A stretch of 64,000 bases of DNA, from assembly GCA_963663635.2 (NCBI GenBank), contig CAXXMY010000009.1:124001-188000 (forward strand), written 5' to 3'. How positions within the stretch are numbered: the first letter of the stretch is position 1; each line of letters starts with the position of its first letter. Both the position numbers and the translations under genes were made by a program. Shown here in pieces: positions 1 to 8,029 of the stretch. The notes under the pieces were generated by a model. It was not told where the DNA came from, did no database searches, and saw nothing but the letters and a program-made list of their open reading frames with translations. Source of the DNA: Poriferisodalis sp963663635. GTDB lineage: Bacteria; Actinomycetota; Acidimicrobiia; Acidimicrobiales; Poriferisodalaceae.

Positions 1-215
1 TCCACACCGATGCTCTCAGGTTCTTTGGCGAAGTTCTGCAGGCTGAGCGAGCCGTACTGCCAGCCGGCATCGAGCCGTCGCGGCGAGTACGACGGACAGT
101 CCTCGGGACACCGCCACGGAGCCTCGGGGGCGAGGTCGAGATTGCACTTGCGCACGGTGTCACCGTTCGGGTATGTGCGGGTTTCGTAGTGGCGGCAGTT
201 CGTACGCATCGGCAC
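1..215 (-). CDS. Cysteine-rich conserved hypothetical protein (partial, C-terminus off the window)
   Basis: A reading frame opens just after the mcl2 stop and runs off the left edge, giving about 70 residues of an N-terminus. It contains MRTNCRHYETRTYPNGD, then a CNLDLAPEAPWRCPEDC stretch, so four to five cysteines are spaced like a small zinc or iron-sulfur site. A GTG at 215-213 is preceded by AGGGAG at 9 nt spacing; the ATG at 209 is an alternative. I recognise the pattern as a conserved actinobacterial hypothetical protein but know of no function. It sits 14 nt behind mcl2 and is probably the last visible gene of the sufB-mcl operon. Confidence 0.55.
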   Translation of the reverse strand, partial: MPMRTNCRHYETRTYPNGDTVRKCNLDLAPEAPWRCPEDCPSYSPRRLDAGWQYGSLSLQNFAKEPESIGV

Positions 216-229
216 GGCCAGCGTCTCCC

Positions 230-1114
230 TCAGCGTTCCGCGATGGCCTCGGCGAGCGCTAGCGCTCGCCGAGCCTCATCCACATGCAGGTTCTCGATCA
301 TTCTGCCGTCAACGGTGACCACGCCACGGCCATCGGCCACTGCCTCGTCGAACGCGGCGATCACTTTGCGATGGAATTCGTGCTCGTCAAGGCTGGGCGA
401 GAAGATGTCGTTGCAGGGGCCCACTTGGCTGGGATGGATCAGCGTCTTGCCGTCGAAGCCCATCTGCGCGCCCTGCAAGCACACCGCCGCGAAGCCCTCG
501 GTGTTCGCGATGTCGTTGTAGACGCCATCAAACGCCGCGACGCCGGATTCGCGAGCCGCTACGAGACAATTCGCCAGATGCGGCACCAGCGCCGCACGGT
601 CAGCGGTGATCGTGGCTCGCAGCTCTTTGGCCATGTCGTTGGTTCCCATCACCACGGCGCCGGTGCGCTCGAACGCCGCTATTTCACGGGCGTTCGCAAT
701 GCCCGCCGGCGTCTCGATCATGGCCCAGATAAGAGTCGTGTCGGGTGCACCCGACACTTCAAGCAGCTCTGCGACGGCGGCGAGCTCTGCCGCGCCGGAG
801 ACTTTGGGGATCACGACCGCGGCCGGCTGCGCGGCCCCTGCCGCCAGGACGTCGTCGCGGCCCCATGGAGTGTCCAGGCTGTTGCAGCGAATGGTCAGCT
901 CCCGGAATCCGTACTCACCTGAGGCTGCAGCCGCACACGCGCCCTGCCGTGCGGCTTCCTTGGCGTCTGGCGCGACGGCATCCTCGAGATCGAAGATCAG
1001 CGCGTCGGCGTCGATGCTCTTGGCTTTCTCCAGCGCCCGGGCGTTGGCGGCCGGCATGTACAGGACCGACCGTCGAGGCCGATCCGCTGCCTCGGAATGG
1101 TTCGTAGGGCTCAT
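230..1114 (-). CDS. mcl2: (3S)-malyl-CoA thioesterase / CitE-like protein (HpcH/HpaI superfamily)
   Basis: This 294-aa protein belongs to the CitE-like branch of the HpcH/HpaI aldolase superfamily. Segments RRSVLYMPAANARALEKA, FDLEDAV, MIETPAG, MGTNDMAKEL and GFDGKTLIHPSQ match the layout I know for Rhodobacter Mcl2, which hydrolyses (3S)-malyl-CoA to malate and CoA. The metal-binding Glu is in IET and the Asp in TND. The start ATG (1114) overlaps the stop of the preceding gene as ATGA, so the two are probably translationally coupled. Pairing with a malyl-CoA lyase supports the thioesterase reading: together they turn beta-methylmalyl-CoA-derived glyoxylate and acetyl-CoA into malate. A plain CitE-type lyase remains possible. 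Confidence 0.75.
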   Translation of the reverse strand: MSPTNHSEAADRPRRSVLYMPAANARALEKAKSIDADALIFDLEDAVAPDAKEAARQGACAAAASGEYGFRELTIRCNSLDTPWGRDDVLAAGAAQPAAVVIPKVSGAAELAAVAELLEVSGAPDTTLIWAMIETPAGIANAREIAAFERTGAVVMGTNDMAKELRATITADRAALVPHLANCLVAARESGVAAFDGVYNDIANTEGFAAVCLQGAQMGFDGKTLIHPSQVGPCNDIFSPSLDEHEFHRKVIAAFDEAVADGRGVVTVDGRMIENLHVDEARRALALAEAIAER

Positions 1115-2169
1115 GCGTTGCTGAGGCTGTACGCGTCTGCCAGCTCGGGGTCGCCAGCAGCAAGATCGCGGGCCAGCTTCAGCACCACACGGCACTGCTT
1201 GACGGTGGCGTCGTCCTGCATCTTGCCGTCGATCATGACAGCGCCCGTGCCGTCGCCCATCTCGGTCACCACTCGTTGCGCCCACGCGACCTCGGCCGGC
1301 TCGGGGCTGAACACACGCTTGGCGATGGCGATCTGACTGGGATGCAGGCTCCACGCCCCCACGCAGCCCAGCAGGTACGCGTTGCGGAACTGGTCTTCGC
1401 AGCCCATGGCATCGGCGATGTCGCCGAACGGCCCGTAGTACGGCAGGATCCCTGCGGTGCCGCAGGCGTCGACCATGCGAGCCAGCGTGTAGTGCCACAG
1501 GTCCTGCTGGAACGCGGTGCGCGCCGAGTCGTCCGCACCTGCGGTGGGATCGGTGCGGACCAGGTAGCCGGGGTGGCCGCCGCCGACGCGAGTGGTCTTC
1601 ATCCGTCGGTCTGCAGCCAAGTCGGCGGGACCTAGCGACAGCCCCTGCATGCGTGGGCTGGCCAGGCAGATGGACTCGACGTTCGCGACGCCTCGGGCGG
1701 TCTCCAAGATGGCGTGTACAAGCAGCGGGCGTTCGAGCCCCACGCGGGCTTCAAGCTGGGCGAGCAGCCGATCCACGTAATGGATGTCCTCGGGGCCTTC
1801 CACCTTCGGCACCATGATGACGTCGAGCTTGTCGCCGATCTCGTGGCACAGTGCCCAGACGTCATCGAGGAACCACGGCGAGTCAAGGCTGTTGACGCGG
1901 GTCCACAGTTGTGTGGTGCCCGGCTCCCATTCCTTGCCGACCTCGATGAGCCCGTTGCGGGCCGCGTCCTTGTTGTCGGCGGATACCGCGTCCTCGAGGT
2001 TGCCCAGCAGGACGTCCACGCCGGGCGCAATGTCGGGCACCTTGGCCCGCATCCGCTCGTTGGACGGGTCGAAGAAGTGGATCATCCGCGAGGGCCTGAA
2101 TGGGACCTCGCGCAGGGGTTCAGGCGCCCCGAGCGCAAGCGGGGCGAAGAAGTCCTTTGGACTGCGCAT
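1111..2169 (-). CDS. mcl1: L-malyl-CoA / beta-methylmalyl-CoA lyase
   Basis: 352-aa HpcH/HpaI-family lyase. Visible family features are LLGNLEDAVSADNK, RVNSLDSPW, IMVPKVEGPEDI, AILETARG (metal-ligand Glu), SLGPADLAAD (metal-ligand Asp) and WSLHPSQI. The SPRMQGLSLGPADLAA block resembles Rhodobacter Mcl1. The enzyme cleaves beta-methylmalyl-CoA to glyoxylate and propionyl-CoA, and condenses glyoxylate with acetyl-CoA, in the ethylmalonyl-CoA pathway. I chose the ATG at 2169 because it overlaps the sufB stop by one base (TGATG); an upstream ATG would lie inside sufB. Mesaconyl-CoA hydratase and methylsuccinyl-CoA dehydrogenase of the same pathway lie at 14.8-17.1 kb. Confidence 0.8.
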   Translation of the reverse strand: MRSPKDFFAPLALGAPEPLREVPFRPSRMIHFFDPSNERMRAKVPDIAPGVDVLLGNLEDAVSADNKDAARNGLIEVGKEWEPGTTQLWTRVNSLDSPWFLDDVWALCHEIGDKLDVIMVPKVEGPEDIHYVDRLLAQLEARVGLERPLLVHAILETARGVANVESICLASPRMQGLSLGPADLAADRRMKTTRVGGGHPGYLVRTDPTAGADDSARTAFQQDLWHYTLARMVDACGTAGILPYYGPFGDIADAMGCEDQFRNAYLLGCVGAWSLHPSQIAIAKRVFSPEPAEVAWAQRVVTEMGDGTGAVMIDGKMQDDATVKQCRVVLKLARDLAAGDPELADAYSLSNA

Positions 2170-3581
2170 CAGCCGATCGATCCCTCCATTTGCAGCTCGA
2201 TCAGCCGGCTCCACTCCACCGCGTATTCCATCGGGAGGGTGCGCGTGACCGGTTCGATGAAGCCGTTCACAACCATGCCCATGGCCTGCTCGGCCGAAAG
2301 GCCGCGGCTCATGAGGTAGAAGAGCTGGTCATCGGCCACCTTCGACACGGTGGCCTCGTGACCGATCTCGGCGTCGCGCGAGCCGATCTCCTGGTACGGG
2401 TAAGTATCGGAGCGGCTGTCCTGGTCGAGCAGCAGCGCATCGCACTGGACGTGGCTGCGGCAGCCGCTCATGCCTTCCTCGACCCGTACCAGGCCGCGGT
2501 AGGTGGTGCGTCCGCCGTCCTTCGAGATCGACTTCGAGACGATCTTGGAAGTGGTCTCAGGCGCAGCGTGGACCATCTTGGCCCCGGCGTCCTGGTGCTG
2601 ACCGGCGCCCGCGTAGGCCACCGACAGCACTTCGCCGGACGCCTTGGGACCCATCAGGTACACGGCCGGGTATTTCATGGTGAGGCGGGAGCCGATGTTG
2701 CCGTCGATCCACTCGACGTGGGCCTCGTCGTATGCAGCAGCGCGCTTGGTGACCAGGTTGAACACGTTGTTCGACCAGTTCTGGATGGTGGTGTACGTGA
2801 TGCGTGCGCCCGGCAGCGCCACCAGCTCGACGACTGCTGAATGCAGCGAGTCGGTGGTGTACACCGGTGCCGAGCAGCCTTCGATGTAGTGCACCGTGGC
2901 GCCCTCGTCGGCAATGATCAGCGTCCGTTCGAACTGGCCCATGTTCTCGGCGTTGATGCGGAAGTAGGCCTGCAGCGGCATCTCCACCTCGACGCCGGGC
3001 GGCACATAGATGAACGATCCGCCGGACCACACGGCCGAGTTCAACGCTGAGAACTTGTTGTCGCCCGGCGGGATCAGCTTGCCGAAGTAGCGCTGCACCA
3101 TCTCGGGGTAGTCCTTGACGGCGGAGTCCATATCGCTGAACAACACGCCTTGAGCTTCGAGATCTTCGCGATTGCGGTGGTAGACCACCTCAGACTCGTA
3201 TTGCGCCGTGACGCCTGCGAGATATTTGCGCTCGGCCTCGGGGATGCCCAGCTTCTCGTAGGTTTCCTTGACCGAGTCAGGCAGCTCTTCCCAGGCGTCG
3301 ACCTGACCCTCGGTGGGCTTGATGTAGTAGTAGATGTCGTCGAAGTAGATCTGCGACATGTCGCCGCCCCAGTTGGGCATGGGCTTGCGCTGGTAGATTT
3401 TGTAGGACCGCAGGCGGAAGTCGAGCATCCACTGGGGTTCCTTCTTGAGCGCGGACATCTCGCGGATGATCTCTTCGTTCAAGCCCCTGCGGGGCTTGAA
3501 GACGTAATCTTCCTCGTCGCTCCACCCGAGCTTGTACTTGCCGAGGTCGATCCCAACGGTAGCTTCAATGGTGTCGGTCAT
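2169..3581 (-). CDS. sufB: Fe-S cluster assembly scaffold protein SufB
   Basis: 470-aa protein with full-length SufB features: an N-terminal GLNEEIIREMSALKKEPQWM segment, a central beta-helix with VPPGVEVEMPLQAYFRIN, and the C-terminal SRSDTYPYQEIGSRDAEIGHEATVSKV region that carries the conserved cluster- and SufC-interacting residues. SufB forms the SufBCD scaffold for [Fe-S] cluster assembly in the cytosol. No sufC, sufD or sufS lies beside it. It instead heads an overlapping run with the mcl lyase genes, which is unusual. A TAGGCT box lies 6 nt upstream of the ATG, so transcription may begin at the start codon. Confidence 0.95.
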   Translation of the reverse strand: MTDTIEATVGIDLGKYKLGWSDEEDYVFKPRRGLNEEIIREMSALKKEPQWMLDFRLRSYKIYQRKPMPNWGGDMSQIYFDDIYYYIKPTEGQVDAWEELPDSVKETYEKLGIPEAERKYLAGVTAQYESEVVYHRNREDLEAQGVLFSDMDSAVKDYPEMVQRYFGKLIPPGDNKFSALNSAVWSGGSFIYVPPGVEVEMPLQAYFRINAENMGQFERTLIIADEGATVHYIEGCSAPVYTTDSLHSAVVELVALPGARITYTTIQNWSNNVFNLVTKRAAAYDEAHVEWIDGNIGSRLTMKYPAVYLMGPKASGEVLSVAYAGAGQHQDAGAKMVHAAPETTSKIVSKSISKDGGRTTYRGLVRVEEGMSGCRSHVQCDALLLDQDSRSDTYPYQEIGSRDAEIGHEATVSKVADDQLFYLMSRGLSAEQAMGMVVNGFIEPVTRTLPMEYAVEWSRLIELQMEGSIG

Positions 3582-3587
3582 GGGTTC

Positions 3588-3593
3588 AGCCTA
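3588..3593 (-). promoter_or_regulatory. -10 box for leaderless sufB transcript
   Basis: TAGGCT on the minus strand, 6 nt before the sufB ATG; fits the actinobacterial TANNNT leaderless pattern. Confidence 0.5.
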
Positions 3594-3664
3594 GCGCCGC
3601 GCGTACCTCTGTCCGGGTGCGGGCGGCTGTGCATACGGCCCAGAACCATGCGGCCCGCCGTCAC

Positions 3665-3670
3665 TACGCT
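3665..3670 (+). promoter_or_regulatory. -10 box for leaderless DUF2442 transcript
   Basis: TACGCT ends 7 nt before the GTG at 3678. This favours that start over the in-frame ATG at 3648, which has no ribosome-binding site. Confidence 0.55.
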
Positions 3671-3677
3671 AGGAGTC

Positions 3678-3977
3678 GTGATCTCGCCCTATGTCATCGA
3701 GCTCGAGGTACGCGACCGGTACACGGTCTGGGTGCGGTTCGACGACGGAACCGCTGGCGAGGTCGACCTCTCAGACAGCGCCGAGACGGGCGGCATTTTC
3801 TCTGCATGGTCCGACGTGGGTTACTGGCACGGTGCCCACATCGTCCCCGAGACCGGAGCCGTGGCGTGGGGAGACGGCAGCGAGGTCGATGTCTGCCCGC
3901 TCAGCCTGTACCTGGACGTGACAGGCCAATCGTTCGACGAATTCCGCAGCGACGCCGCAGCAGCAAACGTCCGCTAG
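3678..3977 (+). CDS. DUF2442 domain protein
   Basis: 99-aa protein (109 aa if the ATG at 3648 is used). The core ISPYVIELEVRDRYTVWVRFDDGTAGEVDLSD and a later VCPLSLYLDV are the hallmarks of DUF2442, a small beta-rich family with no established biochemical activity. It is followed 10 nt later by a DUF4160 gene. DUF4160 and DUF2442 genes are commonly adjacent in bacterial genomes, and the pair resembles a toxin-antitoxin or other addiction-type cassette in size and arrangement. That role is inference. Confidence 0.8.
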   Translation: MISPYVIELEVRDRYTVWVRFDDGTAGEVDLSDSAETGGIFSAWSDVGYWHGAHIVPETGAVAWGDGSEVDVCPLSLYLDVTGQSFDEFRSDAAAANVR

Positions 3978-3987
3978 ACGTCGCTCG

Positions 3988-4248
3988 ATGCCGGAACTCA
4001 GCCGGTTCTTCGGGATCGTGATCACGATGTATGCCAGGGACCACCCGCCGCCACACTTTCATGCCCGATATGGCCAGCACCAAGCGCTGATCGAATTCGA
4101 GACTTCCCAGGTCTTGCGTGGCTCGCTTCCACGCCGTGCTCAGGAAATGGTCGACGAATGGTCCGAGTTGCACCGGCGTGAGCTGCGTGCCGCCTGGGAT
4201 TCGCTTCGCGTCGGTCAGATTCCTGACGGAATTGCGCCTCTCAACTGA
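3988..4248 (+). CDS. DUF4160 domain protein
   Basis: 86-aa protein with the DUF4160 signature FFGIVITMYARDHPPPHFHARYG followed by a short helical half. The conserved DHPPPHFHA run, rich in His and Pro, is the family's most invariant part and could bind metal or nucleic acid. It probably forms a two-gene unit with the DUF2442 gene just upstream. Function is unknown; the partner relationship is inferred from adjacency and from the recurrence of this pair in other genomes. Confidence 0.85.
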   Translation: MPELSRFFGIVITMYARDHPPPHFHARYGQHQALIEFETSQVLRGSLPRRAQEMVDEWSELHRRELRAAWDSLRVGQIPDGIAPLN

Positions 4249-4315
4249 GTTGACTAGCGCGCGTCGGCCGAGAATCGTCCAGCCCAGCTGGGGAGTTGGC
4301 ATCTTCATGCTGAGC

Positions 4316-4321
4316 TACCGT
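4316..4321 (+). promoter_or_regulatory. -10 box for leaderless CWB2 transcript
   Basis: TACCGT lies 7 nt before the ATG at 4329. Confidence 0.5.
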
Positions 4322-4328
4322 CGCATTC

Positions 4329-5716
4329 ATGTCGAGAACGGGTCGCCTGGCGGCGTTGCTTGCCGTGCTTCTGGCGGCGACGACGCTGAGCGTTCCGGCA
4401 CGTGCGGGAGCCGTCGGCGAGCACGGGATCCCCAGGGCGGCGGCACTCGAGAACGAGGATTCTGAGTCTGCCGAACCGGAGTTCGCCGGTGCCACAGATT
4501 CGGCTGCGTCAGCCGACGCTCCTGAATCGGCCGGTGCGGAGGTGGTGCGGTACTCGGCTGCGGACCAGTACGAGCTGTCGATCGAAGTGGCCGGAACGCT
4601 GGTGGACGCTGCCGGTGGTACCTCGGAGTGGGTGGTGCTCGCCTCTGGTGAATCGTGGGCCGATGCTGTGGTGGCCGGTCCGCTGGCTGCGTCGCTGGGC
4701 GCCGCGGTGCTCCTCGTGCCCCCAGGCGGACTGCAGACTCCAGCGGCGCGGCCTGACTTGGCGGAGTTTTTGAGGTCGGCTGATGTGCGCCGAGCGGTGA
4801 TCATGGGCGACGCCGAAACGTTACCCAATCATGAGCCGTCGGTGCTGTTCGGGCTGGGGATGCTGCCGCGCAACATCGAGAGAGTCCACGGTGATGACCT
4901 AGCCGGGACTGCGGTCGCCGTTGCTGAACGAATGGGTGCGCGGGCCGAGTTCGGTGAGTTGGGCCGCACGGTGATCATCGCCAGCAACCAGAGCGTGGCA
5001 GATGCGGTGGCGGTGGGGCCCTTGGCTTCTGCGGGTCCGTTCCCGCTGTTGCTCACCGCCTCGGATTCGCTCGACCCGCGCATTGCTGCGTACCTCGCCG
5101 AGCGCGAGGTCGCCCACGTGGTGCTGGTCGGTGGCACTGCCGCACTCGCACCCGTGGTGCACGAGACCATCCAATCCGCTGGCATCACCGTGACTCGCCT
5201 CGCAGGCCGTGACCGGAGTGACACAGCAAAGCTCGCAGCGAACTTGTTCGACCAGCACACCGACGACAACCCGGCATGCGCTGATGGCCCCAACCGTGTC
5301 GGCCTCGCCCCAGCCCAGCACCCCGAACAAGCGCTCACCGCTGGCCCCCTGCTCGCCCAAGCCTGCGTACCTCTCCGCTATACCGAACCCGATCAGCTCC
5401 CCGCAGACTTGCGCAACACCCTCTACCTCACATCGCACCGCTCAGAGAGCACCAAGGCCCTTCTCTTCGGCGACGAGGAGTCGATTCCGCAGGGCTCGCT
5501 GTGGGTCACTCGGCCGCCCGCAAGGTTCGCAACGTTCCAAATCGATAGAAACCCAGAGACTGGTGCTTTGGAAACAGAGCTGGTGATCATCAACGAGGAC
5601 GGGCAGCGTCGGACATATGCGAACACTCGCGAAGTTCTGCCCACGATGGCGAAGCGCCTCTCGACATTTCGCGCTGATCCGCGGAGATTCCTACCTAAGG
5701 TGGGCAAGCTCTACCG
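4329..5716 (+). pseudogene. Secreted cell-wall-binding repeat 2 (CWB2) protein, 5' part, disrupted by IS30 element
   Basis: The first ~463 residues of an exported protein. A signal peptide (about residues 1-27, ending near SVPARAGA) is followed by an acidic Ser/Ala/Glu-rich linker and three CWB2-like units: ASGESWADAVVAGPLAASLGA, ASNQSVADAVAVGPLAS with VVLVGGTAAL, and a weaker third unit with HPEQALTAGPLLA. CWB2 repeats anchor proteins to anionic polymers of Gram-positive walls. The reading frame enters the inserted element and ends at a TGA (5733-5735) after a few element-encoded residues. Joining this part to 6756-6996 restores 543 uninterrupted codons, so the gene was recently intact. Confidence 0.85.
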
Positions 5717-6685
5717 GTGGTTGCAAGTGAGTTGAGTGTAGATGTCGGCGGCTGATGTCCAGTGGTGGAGTCGGCGGGGCATGTGGTTGAGGTTGTCCTC
5801 GATGACCGAGAGGCGCAGCTGCGCGATGTCGAGGCTGGTGCCTTTGGGGAGCCATCGGCGCATCAGCGCGTTGGTGTGCTCGTTGGTGGGTCGCTGCCAC
5901 GGCGAGCGCGGCTCGCAGAAGAACACCTCGATGCCGAGCGCGGCTTCGATGTCGGCCCAGCGGGCCATCTCGCGGCCTTGGTCCCAGGTGAGGCTGCGCA
6001 CGAGCGCTGCGGGCTGGCGGCCCAGCGCCGCGGCGGCCGCGGCGGCGACCTGGGGCGCGCCGTAGCCGTCGGGCAGCGCTGCGGTGACCGTGTAGCGGCT
6101 GGTGCGCTCGGCGAGGGTGACCGCGGCGGTGAGGTTGGCTTTGCCGACGATGAGGTCGCGTTCGCAGTGGCCGGGCTCCATGCGGTCCTCGACGTCGTCG
6201 GGCCGGTCGGCTATCGGCCGGTATTCCCCCAGCGGGCTGGGCTTTTGGGCCTGCGCGACGCTGCGCGGCCGACGGCGCCGGCAGCGCCGCGGCAGCTTCT
6301 CCCAGGAGCCCGCCGCCAGGCCGCTGCGCGCGTCGTTCGCGTAGCACGCCCGATAGATCGTCTCCGCGCACACGCTCATGCCCGCCTCGCGCAGGTCCGC
6401 CGCGGTCGCGTGCGGGGACCAGCGCAGCTTCAAGCGCTCATCGACCGCGGCGGCCAGCACCCGATCGACCGCCAGCTTGGGCGTTCGCTCTCGTCGCGCC
6501 CTCGCGCATGCCCACGCGTGCGCCCAGCGAGCGTCATAGCCCGCCCGCCCGGCGCAGCGGGCCAGCTCGCGATGCACCGTGGACCGATCACGGCCCAGCC
6601 GCTGCGCTACGTCCGCGACGCTGCAGCCCGCCCCGAGCGACGACTCGATGAACACCCGCTCATCCAAACTCAGCCTCGCTGCCAT
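5711..6685 (-). CDS. IS30-family transposase
   Basis: 324-aa transposase. The N-terminal helix-turn-helix (SLDERVFIESSLGAGCSVADVAQRLGRDRSTVHREL region) is typical of IS30. The DDE-type integrase core follows, with ERDLIVG (first Asp), TWDQGREM (second Asp) and SPWQRPTNEHTN (Glu). The ATG at 6685 is chosen because GGAGGTG precedes it at 6 nt spacing; an earlier in-frame ATG at 6733 lacks one. The frame has no stop inside the element: the last codon (CGG) and the TAG stop at 5713-5711 come from flanking CWB2 DNA. All catalytic residues are present, so it is likely active. Confidence 0.92.
   Translation of the reverse strand: MAARLSLDERVFIESSLGAGCSVADVAQRLGRDRSTVHRELARCAGRAGYDARWAHAWACARARRERTPKLAVDRVLAAAVDERLKLRWSPHATAADLREAGMSVCAETIYRACYANDARSGLAAGSWEKLPRRCRRRRPRSVAQAQKPSPLGEYRPIADRPDDVEDRMEPGHCERDLIVGKANLTAAVTLAERTSRYTVTAALPDGYGAPQVAAAAAAALGRQPAALVRSLTWDQGREMARWADIEAALGIEVFFCEPRSPWQRPTNEHTNALMRRWLPKGTSLDIAQLRLSVIEDNLNHMPRRLHHWTSAADIYTQLTCNHR
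5715..5730 (+). repeat. Left terminal inverted repeat of the IS30 element (includes CG duplication)
   Basis: CGGTGGTTGCAAGTGA, the exact reverse complement of 6740-6755. The first two bases are the presumed target duplication. Confidence 0.85.
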
Positions 6686-6753
6686 ACTGGACACCTCCAT
6701 CGGTCGGTTGCATGTGTTCGCAACGGTCATCATGACCGTTCACTTGCAACCAC
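5717..6753. mobile_element. IS30-family insertion sequence, about 1037 bp
   Basis: The element is delimited by matching inverted ends and by the fact that removing it with one 2-bp CG duplicate (5715-5716 and 6754-6755) restores the CWB2 reading frame exactly. IS30 elements usually duplicate 2-3 bp. It carries one transposase gene, antisense to the host gene. Confidence 0.8.
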
Positions 6754-6755
6754 CG
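6740..6755 (-). repeat. Right terminal inverted repeat of the IS30 element (includes CG duplication)
   Basis: TCACTTGCAACCACCG, the reverse complement of 5715-5730. The last two bases are the presumed target duplication. Confidence 0.85.
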
Positions 6756-6996
6756 ATGGAGTTCGCCGAGCTTCTATTCCGAGGACATCGGCACGCTGTA
6801 CATCAACGACATCGGTCACGACGGTGCCTTGCTCGGTACTTTCAATACGTTCGCTGCGACAGAACCAAGCTCGACCACACGTATCTATCTGGACAGCTCT
6901 GGCGCCTACGACGAGTACTTCGACATGACCTCGGTATGGACTCCCGAAGGCATCTTCGCAGCCAGCTACTTCTACTGGCAGCCGTACACGCACTAA
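6754..6996 (+). pseudogene. CWB2 protein, 3' part displaced by the IS30 element
   Basis: After the element the interrupted frame resumes as RWSSPSFYSEDIGTLYIND and continues for about 80 residues to YFYWQPYTH and a TAA stop. It has no start codon or ribosome-binding site of its own in a sensible place, so it is a stranded C-terminus. The sequence is aromatic and Asp/Thr/Ser rich, suggesting a small extracellular beta domain. No decay is visible. Confidence 0.8.
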
Positions 6997-7054
6997 TTCC
7001 CACGTACCACAACCGTTGATCGGGTACCCGAGGGATGCAATCGCTGCGGGGCGC

Positions 7055-7960
7055 TCAGCTCAGCAGAGCGGGGGCGAGGCGGCGCCAGCCGTCGAATGCA
7101 GCGTCAGGATTGGGGGCCAGAACCTGCACGCAGACGTGGTCGGCGCCGGCATCGAAGTGGGCTTCCACACGGGCTTTGACATCCTCTTCGGCGCCCCAGG
7201 CCACGATGGCGTCGACCAGCTTGTCCGATGGTCCCCCGTAGGGGCCGCCGTTGATGTCGGCTTGGGTGAAGCCCAGCCGCAGCAGGTTGTTGGCGTAGTT
7301 CGGCAGGCCCAGGTAGATGGCCATGTTCTTGCGCGCCAAGGCTCGGGCCGACTCGGCGTCGGTGTCCAGAATCGCCATCTGCTCGGGGTAGAGCGCGGCG
7401 TCGGGGCCCATGGTTTCGCGGGCGATCGCTGTGTGCTCCGGCGGCACGAAGTAGGGGTGGGCGCCGGCGGTTGCCGTGGCTGACAGCTTCAGCATCTTGG
7501 GACCCAGCGCCGCCAGCACGATCTCGGGCAGCTCCTGGGGTCCGTGGGCCATGAAGCGGGCCTTGTTCATGCGCTCGAGGTACTCGCGCATGTAGCTCAG
7601 CGGCCGGGAGTAGTCGTGCTTGCGGATGTACTCCACCAGATGGTGGTGGCTCACGCCGAGCCCCAGCAGGAAGCGTCCCGGGAAGGCTTCGTCGATGGTG
7701 CGCAGCGTGTTGGCCATCGTCATGGGGTCGCGGGCGTAGATGTTGGCGATGCCGGTGGCGATCTTGATGGTGCTGGTGCCCTCCAGCAGGCGGGCTGCCG
7801 CCACGAACGGGTCACGCCCGACGGCTTCGGGCACCCAGAACGCCCCGTAGCCAAGTTCCTCAGCTTCGGCGACGAATTCCACGCCTCGCGCGGACGGCAG
7901 CGCGTCGAGCGCCCCCGTCCAGATGCCGACACGTCCCAAGTCGATGCTTCCCATGCTCAT
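7055..7960 (-). CDS. F420-dependent LLM-class oxidoreductase (MSMEG_4141-like)
   Basis: 301-aa luciferase-like monooxygenase-fold protein. The order GRVGIWTGALDALPSA, FWVPEAVGRDPFVAA, IATGIANIYARDPMTMAN and FLLGLGVSHHHLVE matches the TIGR03620 type of probable F420-dependent oxidoreductases found in mycobacteria and relatives. Such enzymes transfer hydride to or from F420 on unidentified substrates. The ATG at 7960 is preceded at 8 nt by TAGCGT; a second ATG (7954) follows two codons later. It runs in the same direction as the gamma-carbonic anhydrase-like gene upstream, with separate promoters. Confidence 0.85.
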   Translation of the reverse strand: MSMGSIDLGRVGIWTGALDALPSARGVEFVAEAEELGYGAFWVPEAVGRDPFVAAARLLEGTSTIKIATGIANIYARDPMTMANTLRTIDEAFPGRFLLGLGVSHHHLVEYIRKHDYSRPLSYMREYLERMNKARFMAHGPQELPEIVLAALGPKMLKLSATATAGAHPYFVPPEHTAIARETMGPDAALYPEQMAILDTDAESARALARKNMAIYLGLPNYANNLLRLGFTQADINGGPYGGPSDKLVDAIVAWGAEEDVKARVEAHFDAGADHVCVQVLAPNPDAAFDGWRRLAPALLS

Positions 7961-7968
7961 GGGCTGCG

Positions 7969-7974
7969 ACGCTA
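7969..7974 (-). promoter_or_regulatory. -10 box for leaderless LLM oxidoreductase transcript
   Basis: TAGCGT on the minus strand, 8 nt before the ATG at 7960. Confidence 0.5.
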
Positions 7975-8029
7975 CCGCCGCCGCCAGCGGCGCGTCAGTG
8001 CGGAAACTTCGGCGCAGGCCGACGCTGAC

